Assembly (NCBI GenBank): GCA_902825845.1
Contig: CADECM010000014.1
Coordinates: forward strand, 17,495-81,494
DNA: 64,000 nucleotides
Direction: 5' to 3'
Source: an uncultured beta proteobacterium
Lineage (GTDB): Bacteria; Pseudomonadota; Gammaproteobacteria; Burkholderiales; SG8-41
Shown here piece after piece: positions 25,215 to 33,709 of this stretch. The position numbers were made by a program, and so were the translations under genes. Under the pieces are notes generated by a model. It did no database searches, was not told where the DNA came from, and saw only the letters and a list, made by a program, of their open reading frames with translations. The stretch's first letter is position 1. Each line of letters opens with the position of its first letter.

Positions 25215-26576
25215 TTACCGCAACCCCGGGATCCGCCCCTTAAGCCCCCGCATCATCTTCTGCAACCCCCCCTTCGCCATCATCTTCATCATCTTCTGCG
25301 TCTGCTCGAACTGTTTGAGCAGACGATTGACCTCCTGCACTGAAACCCCCGCGCCGGTGGCGATGCGGCGCTTGCGTGAGGCCTTGATCAGATCGGGATA
25401 GGTGCGTTCCTTCACCGTCATCGCGTTGATGATGCCTTCGATGCGGCGTATCGATTTGTCGTCCACCTGCGGGGCACCTTGTGCGCCCTTGGCCATTTGC
25501 GCCAGCTCGCCGGGCAACTTGTCCATCATGGCCGTGACACCGCCCATCTTCTGCATCTGCACGATCTGCTGCTTGAAATCTTCCAGATCGAAGCCCTTGC
25601 CCGTCTTGAGTTTCTTCGCCAGCTTTTCGGCGTCGGCCACATCAACCGTCTTTTGCACATCCTCGATCAGCGACAGCACGTCGCCCATGCCGAGGATGCG
25701 CGAGGCCATGCGGTCGGGGTGAAACGCCTCCAGCCCGGTGAGCTTTTCGCCCACGCCGGCAAATTTGATCGGCTTGCCGGTGACATGGCGCACGGAGAGC
25801 GCAGCACCGCCGCGCGCATCGCCGTCCAGCTTGGTGAGCACCACGCCGGTCAGCGGCAGTGCTTCGGAGAACGCCTTCGCCACGTTGACCGCGTCCTGGC
25901 CCTGCATGGCATCGACCACGAACAGGGTTTCGATGGGTTTCAGCGCCGCGTGCAGCTCGCGGATTTCATCCATCATCGCCTGATCGATGGCAAGCCGCCC
26001 GGCGGTGTCGACGATCAGCACGTCGTGGTAATGACGGCGCGCATGATCGATCGCGGCGGCGGCGATCGCCACCGGTTTTTGCTCGCCGCTGGAGGGGAAG
26101 AAATCCGCGCCGATCTGTGCCGCCAGGGTTTTCAACTGCTCGATGGCCGCCGGCCGGTACACGTCGCAACTTGCCAGCAGCACTTTTTTCTTGCGGTTTT
26201 CAGCCAGCCACTTGGCGAGTTTGCCGCTGGTGGTGGTCTTGCCGGAACCCTGCAGGCCGGCCATCAGGATCACTGCGGGTGGGGTGGTGGCGAGATCAAG
26301 ATCGTCATTCTTCTCGCCCATCAAGGCGACCAGTTCGCGGTGCACGACACCGACCACTGCCTGCCCCGGCGTCAAGCTGCCCATCACCTCCTGCCCCAGC
26401 GCCTTCTCGCGGATGCGCGCAATAAAGTCGCGCACCACCGGCAGCGCCACATCCGCCTCCAGCAGCGCCATGCGCACTTCGCGCAAGGCGTCACCGATAT
26501 TGTCTTCGGTGATCCGCGCTTCGCCGCGCAGCGTCTTCAGTACTTTGGACAGGCGATCGGTGAGGTTATCGAACAT
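25215..26576 (-). CDS. ffh: Signal recognition particle protein Ffh
   Basis: 453 aa, full length. N domain (FDNLTDRLSKVLKTLRGEARITEDN), then the SRP GTPase: P-loop GLQGSGKTT, DTAGR, TKLDGDARGG, and GVGEKLTGLEAFHPDRMASRILGMGD. The C-terminal M domain is methionine-rich (QKMMKMMAKGGLQKMMRGLKG) and binds 4.5S RNA and signal sequences. With FtsY it targets inner-membrane proteins co-translationally. Divergent from the CcsA-like gene, a common arrangement in Proteobacteria. Confidence 0.97.
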   Translation of the reverse strand: MFDNLTDRLSKVLKTLRGEARITEDNIGDALREVRMALLEADVALPVVRDFIARIREKALGQEVMGSLTPGQAVVGVVHRELVALMGEKNDDLDLATTPPAVILMAGLQGSGKTTTSGKLAKWLAENRKKKVLLASCDVYRPAAIEQLKTLAAQIGADFFPSSGEQKPVAIAAAAIDHARRHYHDVLIVDTAGRLAIDQAMMDEIRELHAALKPIETLFVVDAMQGQDAVNVAKAFSEALPLTGVVLTKLDGDARGGAALSVRHVTGKPIKFAGVGEKLTGLEAFHPDRMASRILGMGDVLSLIEDVQKTVDVADAEKLAKKLKTGKGFDLEDFKQQIVQMQKMGGVTAMMDKLPGELAQMAKGAQGAPQVDDKSIRRIEGIINAMTVKERTYPDLIKASRKRRIATGAGVSVQEVNRLLKQFEQTQKMMKMMAKGGLQKMMRGLKGRIPGLR

Positions 26577-26612
26577 GGCTGATAAATGGCGGGTTGGTGT
26601 AGACTCGAAAAT

Positions 26613-27440
26613 ATGCAGTCCATTCTACCGCATCTGGTTTGCGCCATTCTTTATGGCGCGCTGGCGTTTTATTTCTGGCGGCGGCATTGGTCAGGTGTCG
26701 AAACAGCCGTGGCCGATGCCCCCTCGCGCCGCGTGGTCGAGCACGCCGCGCTGCTGGCGCCGTTTGCGCTGCACAGCGGGTTGCTGTGGACGTCGATGTT
26801 CGGCGCCGCGGGCTTGTATCTGGGCGTGGGCAATGCGCTGTCGCTGATCCTGTGGCTGACCGTTCTGATCTACGGATTGGGCAGCCTGTTTTACCGTCTC
26901 GACGGCCTGCATGCGCTGGTGCTGCCGCTGGCCGCGGTTGCCGTCGTGCTGCCCGCGGCGTTTCCCGCAGCCCGCGCGCTGCCCAATACGCAGTCGTGGG
27001 AATTTACCGCACATCTGCTGATCTCGATGCTGGCGTACAGCCTGTTCACCATCGCTTCGCTGCACGTGATGCTGATGGCCATCATCGAGCGGCGGCTGCA
27101 CAGCGGCACCCTGCCGACCGCGCTGCGCAGCATGCCGCCGCTGCTGACGATGGAAACACTGCTGTTTCGCATCATTGCGGCGGGCTTCGTGTTGCTGACG
27201 CTCACCATCCTCAGTGGCGTATTGTTTTCAGAAGAATTGTTCGGCAAGCCTGCGCGCTTTTCGCACAAGACGGTGTTCGGCGTCATCTCGTGGCTGATCT
27301 TCGGCGCGTTGCTGGCCGGACGCATGTTCTACGGCTGGCGTGGCCGCACCGCAGTACGCTGGACGCTGGCGGGATTTTTCGCGTTGGTGCTCGCCTACAT
27401 CGGCAGCAAGTTCGTGCTGGAAGTGATTTTAGGTCGCTAG
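26613..27440 (+). CDS. CcsA/YpjD-family inner-membrane cytochrome c assembly-like protein
   Basis: 275 aa from the ATG at 26613. About eight hydrophobic segments, starting LPHLVCAILYGALAFYFWRRHW, with the conserved WEFTAHLLISMLAYSLFTIASLHV (potential haem-handling WxxxxH region) and FSHKTVFGVISWLIFGALLAGR. This matches the YpjD/CcsA membrane family found beside ffh in many Proteobacteria; its role in haem handling or cytochrome c biogenesis is inferred. Divergent from ffh with about 36 nt between starts. Confidence 0.83.
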   Translation: MQSILPHLVCAILYGALAFYFWRRHWSGVETAVADAPSRRVVEHAALLAPFALHSGLLWTSMFGAAGLYLGVGNALSLILWLTVLIYGLGSLFYRLDGLHALVLPLAAVAVVLPAAFPAARALPNTQSWEFTAHLLISMLAYSLFTIASLHVMLMAIIERRLHSGTLPTALRSMPPLLTMETLLFRIIAAGFVLLTLTILSGVLFSEELFGKPARFSHKTVFGVISWLIFGALLAGRMFYGWRGRTAVRWTLAGFFALVLAYIGSKFVLEVILGR

Positions 27441-27447
27441 AAAAACC

Positions 27448-27469
27448 GTTTAAAAACAAATACTTACAG
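27448..27469 (+). repeat. AT-rich interspersed motif, copy 4
   Basis: Contains TTTAAAAACAAATACTTAC. Lies between the CcsA-like and EamA genes, oriented with them, 8 nt before the TTG start of the permease. Confidence 0.55.
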
Positions 27470-27477
27470 AATACGCC

Positions 27478-28347
27478 TTGCGGCCTGCACAACTTGCCTG
27501 GCTGATTGCGCTGGGCGCCATCTGGGGCGCCTCGTTCCTGTTCATGAAAATCGCGGTGACGGCGTTCGGACCGTCGATGATGATGGGCGGACGCATCGGC
27601 ATCGGCGCGGCAACGTTGTCGCTGATCGCATGGTTCATTCACAAGAAACTGCCGCGTGGCGCGCAATGGAAGCCGGCCATCATTACCGGCATTTTCTACG
27701 CCGCGATTCCGCTGTGGCTGTGGGGCTACGCGGCGCAGCAACTCAGTGCATCGCTGCTGTCGATCATCAACGCCACCGCGCCCCTGTTCGCGGCGCTGCT
27801 GTCGCTGCTGTGGTCGCGCGAACGCATGGGCGCGCGCGGCGTGGCCGGCCTTGCGCTTGGCTTCGCGGGGGTCGCGGTGCTGGTCGGGGGCGTGGGGCTG
27901 AGCGACAGCCGGCCGCCGGTGCAGTTCATCGCCGCGGCGTTTCTCGCCAGCTTTTTGTATGGCGTGATTTCCAACTATTGGCAAACCGTGAAGAACATGG
28001 ACGCCTACTCCAACGTACTGGGCAGCCTGTGGGTGGCGACGCTGGCGATGGTGCCGCTGATGATTTTGTTTCCGGTGCGCGAGACGCCCGGCGTGGCCGC
28101 GTGGAGCAGCGTCGCCGCGCTGGGCATCCTGTGCACCGCGATCGCCTATGTCGGCTATTTTCGCCTGATCGAGCAGATCGGCGCCGCACCCGCGCTGACC
28201 ACCACCTACCTGATCCCCTTGTTCGGCACCCTGTGGGGTGTAATATTCCTGGGTGAGCGCCTTGGCGTGCATCATGTGCTGGGCGCCGCGATGATCATCG
28301 GCGGCATTGCACTGGTGGCAAGCGCACGCCGCCGCACCATGCCATAG
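27478..28347 (+). CDS. EamA/DMT-family permease
   Basis: 289 aa with about ten membrane helices in two EamA repeats: the first begins LAWLIALGAIWGASFLFMKIAVTAFGP, the second near FIAAAFLASFLYGVISNYW. Conserved EamA text NATAPLFAALLSLLW and TTTYLIPLFGTLWGVIFLGERL. The family exports amino acids or metabolites across the inner membrane. The apparent start is TTG at 27478; no nearby ATG gives a better N-terminus. Confidence 0.85.
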   Translation: MRPAQLAWLIALGAIWGASFLFMKIAVTAFGPSMMMGGRIGIGAATLSLIAWFIHKKLPRGAQWKPAIITGIFYAAIPLWLWGYAAQQLSASLLSIINATAPLFAALLSLLWSRERMGARGVAGLALGFAGVAVLVGGVGLSDSRPPVQFIAAAFLASFLYGVISNYWQTVKNMDAYSNVLGSLWVATLAMVPLMILFPVRETPGVAAWSSVAALGILCTAIAYVGYFRLIEQIGAAPALTTTYLIPLFGTLWGVIFLGERLGVHHVLGAAMIIGGIALVASARRRTMP

Positions 28348-28406
28348 CCGGCACAAAAACATTCATATCAAACGCATTCGTAACCTTTGACCCGAGGAGA
28401 CCCGAC

Positions 28407-29675
28407 ATGCCAGACATCGACACACTCACCGCCTCTGCCGAGAATTGCCGGCTGCTGGGCTTTCACGATCTGCAGGGCCGCGAATCACTGCAGGTTGTGC
28501 TGCAGGGCGACTGGTGTTACGTCGGCCATCTGCCGGGCTATCTGCCCAATCCGCTCACCGGCCAGAAGGAACACAGCGGCACCTCGATCCTCGACGTGTC
28601 CAATCCCGCCAAGCCGACGCTGGTGGCGCACATCCCCAGCGCACCCGAGGCGAATTGCCGCGCGGTGCAGGTGATCAATAGCCCGCGCGACGGCAAGCGC
28701 TACCTCGCGCGCAATCATGAAATGGCCAGCGCATGCAGCTTCCAGATATTCGACATCACCGACCGCACGAAACCGACGCAGGTGGCCGATGTGGCCTCGA
28801 CCCCGGCCGGCGCGATGAACATGGCGCACAAAGGCTGGTGGGACGAGGGCAGCGGACTTTATTTCGGCTGCGCCAATGAACCCGGCTTTCGGCCCGGCGG
28901 ACATCTGGTGATCTGGGATTTTTCCAATCCCGCGAATCCCAAATACATCACCAACCAGTGGCTGCCCGGCCAGTTGCGCACCGAGCCCACGCACATCGAG
29001 CGCGGGCTGAATCTGCATCACCCGGTGGTGGACATGTCCAACAACCGTGTCTATCTCTCATACGCGCGCGGCGGCAATGTCGCCGTGCTCGACATCAAGA
29101 ACATCAACAAGCCCGAATTGATTTTCGATTACAGCATTGAGCCGCAATTCAAAGGCCCGCATACTTCAATGCCGTTTTTCGGCGTCAAGACGCCGAATTT
29201 CACGCCGGGCTTCGGCGATATCCGCGACTACATCCTGGTGTGCAATGAAGCCAGTGATGCGGAATACCGCGGCCAGGAAATCCGCTGCATGGTGTACTGC
29301 CTGGACGTGACCGAGTGGAAAAAGCCGATGATGGTCGACATCTTCCGCGTGCCCGATGCGGATTTCCTGACACAGGGCGGCCGCTTCGGCCCGCACCAGT
29401 TCAACGAAACGCAGGACAATAAACTCTACCGCCCGCAAGACAACCGCAACCTGCTGTATGTCGCCTACTTCGCCGGCGGCCTGCGCGTGCTGGATATTTC
29501 CGATCCGTATGCGATGAAGGAAGTCGGCCATTACATCCCGAAAACCACCGCCACCACCATCCCGCGGCTGAAGACCTGCATCCAGACCAACGACGTCGAT
29601 CTCGACTACCGCGGGCTCGCCTACATCAGCGACCGCGCGGGCACTGGGTTGCACGTGGTCGAGTACACGGGCTGA
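28407..29675 (+). CDS. LVIVD-repeat beta-propeller protein
   Basis: 422 aa. Repeated blades of the pattern 'LDVSNPAKPTLVAHI', 'FDITDRTKPTQVADV', 'WDFSNPANPKYITN', 'LDIKNINKPELIFDY', 'LDISDPYAMKEVGHY' show a propeller of LVIVD type. No signal peptide, so it is probably cytoplasmic. Many His/Asp/Trp residues cluster in loops (NMAHKGWWDEG, GLNLHHPVVDM), which may bind metal. Function unknown; it is not the SBP56 selenium-binding family. Ribosome site GAGGAG before the ATG. Confidence 0.8.
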   Translation: MPDIDTLTASAENCRLLGFHDLQGRESLQVVLQGDWCYVGHLPGYLPNPLTGQKEHSGTSILDVSNPAKPTLVAHIPSAPEANCRAVQVINSPRDGKRYLARNHEMASACSFQIFDITDRTKPTQVADVASTPAGAMNMAHKGWWDEGSGLYFGCANEPGFRPGGHLVIWDFSNPANPKYITNQWLPGQLRTEPTHIERGLNLHHPVVDMSNNRVYLSYARGGNVAVLDIKNINKPELIFDYSIEPQFKGPHTSMPFFGVKTPNFTPGFGDIRDYILVCNEASDAEYRGQEIRCMVYCLDVTEWKKPMMVDIFRVPDADFLTQGGRFGPHQFNETQDNKLYRPQDNRNLLYVAYFAGGLRVLDISDPYAMKEVGHYIPKTTATTIPRLKTCIQTNDVDLDYRGLAYISDRAGTGLHVVEYTG

Positions 29676-29679
29676 TAAA

Positions 29680-29751
29680 CCGCCGAGAGGCGGCATGAAC
29701 GCCCGCGCGCTGCAGTACGCCGGGCGGTAACCGCCGTTCTTCGGCGGATTA
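29680..29751. terminator. Pair of GC-rich hairpins between converging genes
   Basis: CCGCC-GAGA-GGCGG (29680-29693) and TAACCGCCG-TTCTT-CGGCGGATTA (29728-29751, overlapping the TauD-type gene's stop codon). Both symmetrical hairpins lie where the LVIVD and dioxygenase genes converge. There is no T tract, so termination would be inefficient or Rho-assisted. Confidence 0.45.
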
Positions 29752-30600
29752 CGCCGGCGCGTTGCCGCGCAGGCAGGTACGCTGCAATACGCGCGGAAAT
29801 TTTGCCGCGTCGAAGTTGGGATTGGCACGATGCAGCAGGCAGCGGTTATCCCACATCAGCATATCGCCCAGTGTCCACTTGTGGCGATAGACAAACCGCT
29901 CTTCGATCGCATGCGCGGTGAGCCTGGCCAGTTGCGCATAGCCCTCGTCGCGCGGCAGACCTTCGATATACGCCGCGTGCTCGCCCATGAACAGCGCCTT
30001 CCTGCCTGTCTCCGGAATCGTGCGCACCAGCGGATGGGTCATCGGCGGCGCATCGGCGATTTCCTCCGGCGTGGCCTTGCCGCCGGCGCGCTCGCGCGAC
30101 AGTTCCCAGCTGTGCACAACCTTCAAGCCGTCGAGACGCGCCTTTTCGTCCTGCGGCAGCGCCTCATAGGCGGCGACCATGTCGGCAAAGCAGGTCTCGC
30201 CGCCGTCGGGCGGCATCACCAGCGCATGCAGTATCGTCGCCAGCGACGGCAGCTGCCGGAACGATTTGTCGGTATGCCAGCGCGTGGAGGAAAGTTTGCC
30301 GCTCGGCTGGCCATCCGGCCCGAGGTTGCTGACGATGTTCACCAGCGGGTTGGCGCCGGTGCGGTTGCGCGCGATGTGGCGCTCGAGCGTGCCGAACTGC
30401 CCGCTGAAGGCGATCTGCTGCGCTTCGTCGAGCTTTTGATCGCGAAAGCACAGCACGTGATGGCGAACAAACGCGTCGTGGATGGCGCGCCGGGTCGCTT
30501 CGGCAAGGGGCTGCCCAAGGTCAATGCCGGTGATCGAAGCGCCAAGCTGCGGCGACAGCGGCGCGATGGCCAGATTCACGGTTTCAGCGATGACAGTCAT
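29749..30600 (-). CDS. TauD/TfdA-family Fe(II)/2-oxoglutarate dioxygenase
   Basis: 283 aa from the ATG at 30600, with GGGAGAGAG upstream; a longer frame to 31023 is not supported. The iron-binding facial triad is visible: H109 and D111 in STRWHTDKSF, and the distal histidine in NRCLLHRANPNF, with the 2-oxoglutarate-binding arginine in PRVLQRTCLRG. Enzymes of this family oxidise taurine, phenoxyacetates and similar acids. Divergent from a Bug receptor at 30718, suggesting import and oxidation of one substrate. Confidence 0.87.
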   Translation of the reverse strand: MTVIAETVNLAIAPLSPQLGASITGIDLGQPLAEATRRAIHDAFVRHHVLCFRDQKLDEAQQIAFSGQFGTLERHIARNRTGANPLVNIVSNLGPDGQPSGKLSSTRWHTDKSFRQLPSLATILHALVMPPDGGETCFADMVAAYEALPQDEKARLDGLKVVHSWELSRERAGGKATPEEIADAPPMTHPLVRTIPETGRKALFMGEHAAYIEGLPRDEGYAQLARLTAHAIEERFVYRHKWTLGDMLMWDNRCLLHRANPNFDAAKFPRVLQRTCLRGNAPA

Positions 30601-30717
30601 GGCACTCTCTCCCGTCTGCTCTGCGGTTGGGGTCACGCCAAATTCTACTCTCTTCGGATTTAGAATAGGCGCTGCCGAACGCGCAGACAGCCGTCGGCAC
30701 CACAATGGAGATTCCCG

Positions 30718-31731
30718 ATGGATGACCTGTCCCGTTGCGCCACGACATATCGCTGGCGCCTCACCCTGCTTGCGGCTGGCGCGGGCATTGCACTCGGTGC
30801 CGCCGCGCCAATCGCGCGCGCGGCCGAAATCGCCGGTTATCCCAGCCGCCCGCTGCGCTTCGTGGTGCCATTTCCCCCCGGCGGCTCCAACGACATCATC
30901 GCGCGCGCACTCGCGGGCGGGCTCCATGAGCAATTGCGCCAGCCGGTGGTGATTGACAATCGCGGCGGCGCCAACGGCATCATCGGCACCGATCTTGTCG
31001 CGAAGGCCCCGCCGGATGGCCACACATTTCTAATCGTCGGCAACGGGTTCGCCAGCAATCCCAGCGTGTACCGCAAACTGCCCTATGACAGCGAGCGTGA
31101 CTTCGCGCCGGTGTCGCTGCTGGGCTATGGCGGTTTCGTGCTGGTGCTGCATCCATCGCTGGCGGCCCGCAGCGTGAAGGACCTGATCGCACTCGCCAGG
31201 GCTTCGCCGGACAAACTCACCATGGCCTCGGCGGGCATCGGCAACATGGCGCATCTGTCGGGCGAGCTTTTCATGTCGCTCACGCGCACGCGTTTTTTGC
31301 ACGTGCCCTACAAGGGCGGCGGGCCGGCGATGAGCGAACTGCTCGGCGGACAGGTCAATCTGTATTTCAGCACCATCATCGTGGCGCTGCCGCATGTGCG
31401 GGCGGGCAAGCTGCGTGCCCTGGCGGTGGCGGGCTCACGCCGTGCGTCGGTCGTTCCCGAACTGCCCACCATCGCCGAAGCCGGCGTGCCGGGCTACGCG
31501 GTCGATGGCTGGTACGCGATGCTGATGCCGGCGCAGACCCCGCCGCGCATCATCGCGCGGTTCGCAGACGGTCTGCACCGCGTGCTGCAGGCGGCGGAGG
31601 TGAAGCAGCGTCTCGCCGCGCAGGGTATCGACACCGCCACCAGCACACCGGCGCAACTTCGCACAATCATCGCTGCCGATCTCGCCAAGTGGGCAAAAGT
31701 CGTGCGCGACGCGGGCATCAAGCCGGAGTAA
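30718..31731 (+). CDS. TctC/Bug-family solute receptor
   Basis: 337 aa with a long signal peptide (LTLLAAGAGIALGAAAPIARAAE). Bug landmarks: LRFVVPFPPGGSNDIIAR, VIDNRGGANGIIGTDLVA, DGHTFLI, HVPYKGGGPAMSELLGG, VPELPTIAEAGVPGYAVDGW, ending AKVVRDAGIKPE. A periplasmic receptor. Divergent from the TauD-type dioxygenase (117 nt between starts), the most likely functional partner. Confidence 0.9.
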   Translation: MDDLSRCATTYRWRLTLLAAGAGIALGAAAPIARAAEIAGYPSRPLRFVVPFPPGGSNDIIARALAGGLHEQLRQPVVIDNRGGANGIIGTDLVAKAPPDGHTFLIVGNGFASNPSVYRKLPYDSERDFAPVSLLGYGGFVLVLHPSLAARSVKDLIALARASPDKLTMASAGIGNMAHLSGELFMSLTRTRFLHVPYKGGGPAMSELLGGQVNLYFSTIIVALPHVRAGKLRALAVAGSRRASVVPELPTIAEAGVPGYAVDGWYAMLMPAQTPPRIIARFADGLHRVLQAAEVKQRLAAQGIDTATSTPAQLRTIIAADLAKWAKVVRDAGIKPE

Positions 31732-32149
31732 TCGATCGGCTTTCACGCGCACGCGCGGGCACACTTGCGCGTTTGCAAAGCCGGACACACGCGCTGCGGC
31801 ACGCCTGCACGCCGCACGTAGAACGTGACGGTGGCCGGACTTTGAATGATGTAACTTATTGATTATATTAATCTTTTATACGCGCCCCGGCTCTGCCACC
31901 AGCAGGCCCCTGCAATGCTCATCGTGGACGGCCAGTCCGGCAAGCGCTGAATCGCGGCGCGTGACTCCGGCTGAAGCAGCCGAACCAAGGCATGCCCGGT
32001 CCGCTGCCGGCTGACAGTCTCGCTGGGACGACATGCGGTATCGGGTCAACCCAACGCCCCCACGAACGAGACTTGGCTTTGATGAAAAAAAGCGCCCGGC
32101 ATTCATTACAATGCGCGACAGTCTCGTTCAGCCTCCTTTTGATACGACC
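31732..32149. other. Gene-free stretch upstream of the exported methyltransferase
   Basis: About 420 nt with no convincing reading frame. Contains the AT-rich motif copy at 31850-31871 and a very AT-rich patch (TATTAATCTTTTATA) that could hold a promoter. Confidence 0.5.
31850..31871 (-). repeat. AT-rich interspersed motif, copy 5
   Basis: On the minus strand reads AATATAATCAATAAGTTAC, a more divergent copy. Lies between a Bug receptor and the methyltransferase, oriented against the genes. Confidence 0.5.
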
Positions 32150-33073
32150 ATGACTCGCTTCCTATTCGCCGTCGCGCTGATACTCATCGCGGGCCTCGCC
32201 CCCGCGCAGGAGCGCTTTTCGATATTCGTCGGCAGCGCGCAGGAAAACGTCGAGCGCATGATCCGCATCGCCGAAATCCGGGACGATGACGTGGTGGTCG
32301 ACCTCGGTTCGGGCGACGGGCGCATCGTACTCACCGCCGCCAAGGCCAACAGCAAGGTCAAGGGCTGGGGCGTGGACATCGACGAAAAACTCGTGCGCGA
32401 ATCCAACGCCGAAGCCAAAAAATTGGGCCTGGCCGACCGCGTGCAGTTTTTCAAGCAGGACGTGTTCGAGGCCGATCTGTCCACTGCCAGCGTGGTGACC
32501 ATGTGGATGTGGCCGGAAATGCAGCGCATGCTGCGCACCAAAATCCTCAAGGAGGCGCGGCCCGGCACGCGCGTGCTCACCAACATCTGGGACATGGGTA
32601 CGGCGTGGCCTGCGGACAAGGTGGACACCGTCGACAGTTCCTCCGTGTTCCTGTGGACCGTACCCGCGCGCGTGCAAGGCTACTGGTCATGGGAACTCGA
32701 CTACGCCGGCGCCAAACGCCAATACGACGCAGTGCTGGAGCAGAACTTTTCCAAAGCCGAAGGCGTGGTGCGAACCGGCAACCGCCGCGGCGTGCTCGAC
32801 AAAATGACCCTGCGCGGCGCGAACATCGACTTCACGCTGGCCATGACACTGGATGGTGCCGGCTTGACCACTCACACCTTCAGTGGCAAGGCGGTCAGCG
32901 ACAGCGAGATCATCGGCACGGTGAAGATGCAGCGCGTTGTGAATGAGGAAACCGTGGTGGTGGACATGCCGTGGCGTGCGGTGCGCACCACCACCAGCGC
33001 CTATTTTTCCCCGACGGGGGCGCAGCCGGCGCAGGCGATGGGGCCGGCGAGGCCCGCCGCGAGAAAGCCCTGA
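32150..33073 (+). CDS. Exported class I SAM-dependent methyltransferase-like protein
   Basis: 307 aa from the ATG at 32150. Residues 1-20 (TRFLFAVALILIAGLAPAQ) are a signal peptide, unusual for this fold. Then a class I methyltransferase core: VVVDLGSGDGRIVLTAAK (SAM motif I), GWGVDIDEKLVRESNAEAKKLGL (motif II), FFKQDVFEADL and VVTMWMWPEMQRML. The C-terminal 100 residues form a separate beta-rich domain (VLDKMTLRGANIDFTLAMTL). Substrate unknown. SAM is not thought to be abundant in the periplasm, so either the peptide is a membrane anchor or the protein is not catalytic there. Confidence 0.75.
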   Translation: MTRFLFAVALILIAGLAPAQERFSIFVGSAQENVERMIRIAEIRDDDVVVDLGSGDGRIVLTAAKANSKVKGWGVDIDEKLVRESNAEAKKLGLADRVQFFKQDVFEADLSTASVVTMWMWPEMQRMLRTKILKEARPGTRVLTNIWDMGTAWPADKVDTVDSSSVFLWTVPARVQGYWSWELDYAGAKRQYDAVLEQNFSKAEGVVRTGNRRGVLDKMTLRGANIDFTLAMTLDGAGLTTHTFSGKAVSDSEIIGTVKMQRVVNEETVVVDMPWRAVRTTTSAYFSPTGAQPAQAMGPARPAARKP

Positions 33074-33096
33074 GGCAGCAGGTGCGGCACGGCTGA

Positions 33097-33543
33097 TCAG
33101 TCCGGAATGTCTGGCTCCACCAGTCGTGCCAGATGGGCCAGCGATTCCTGCCAGCCAAGGCAACAGGCTTCCGGCGGAATCACCCCGGGAATACCCGTTT
33201 GCTCGATATTCATTTCCGTACCGCACGACACCACCTTTAACATCACCGTGGTCTGCATTTCGCCCGGCAGATTCGGATCGTCGAATTTCGCCGTGTAGCG
33301 GATGCGGCTGTGCGGCACCAATTCCAGCCACGTGCCGCCGAAGGAATGACCGTGGCCCGTGGTGAAATTGGTGAACGACATGCGATAGCTAGCGCCGACT
33401 TTGACATCCATTTCGTGCACCTTGGCGGTGAAGCCATTGGGCGGCAGCCAGCGCGCCCAGGCGTCAGGTTCGGTGAAGGCGCGATAGATTTTTTCAGGCG
33501 AGGTGCGCAGGACGCGGTGGAACTTGACGGAGTTGGTGGTCAT
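33097..33543 (-). CDS. AHSA1/SRPBCC-domain protein
   Basis: 148 aa. AHSA1-type START-like fold: FHRVLRTSPEKIYRAFTEPDAWARWLPPNG at the start, MSFTNFTTGHGHSFGGTWLEL in the middle, and the terminal helix GWQESLAHLARLVEPDIPD. These proteins bind hydrophobic ligands or chaperones; function is usually unknown. A GGAG ribosome site precedes the ATG at 33543. Single gene between a converging methyltransferase and the hyuB group. Confidence 0.85.
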   Translation of the reverse strand: MTTNSVKFHRVLRTSPEKIYRAFTEPDAWARWLPPNGFTAKVHEMDVKVGASYRMSFTNFTTGHGHSFGGTWLELVPHSRIRYTAKFDDPNLPGEMQTTVMLKVVSCGTEMNIEQTGIPGVIPPEACCLGWQESLAHLARLVEPDIPD

Positions 33544-33670
33544 GGTCGAATCTCCTTGTTTTGGCCCGACGCGGTGGAATAGTGTTGCGCTTGGCCTTCA
33601 CTTGTCGAATGGACGATTAGCGTATCGACAGAGACCGAAAAATAGTTTCGCCGCGAAGTCCAACCAACGG

Positions 33671-33709
33671 CCGGTAGGGTGGGCACGAAGGGCGTGCCCA
33701 CTCTACCGG
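33671..33709. repeat. 17-bp stem-loop overlapping the hyuB-like stop codon
   Basis: CCGGTAGGGTGGGCACG (33671-33687) pairs with 33693-33709 over a 5-nt loop AAGGG, with one G-U pair. It covers the stop codon of the HyuB-like gene and could stop or protect its transcript. The GGGTGGGCACG type recurs between genes in many Proteobacteria. Confidence 0.6.

Noticed and set aside
28407..29675. LVIVD propeller as a selenium-binding (SBP56) protein linked to the selenoproteins
   Set aside because: The blade repeats are of LVIVD type and the SBP56 cysteine motifs are not seen.
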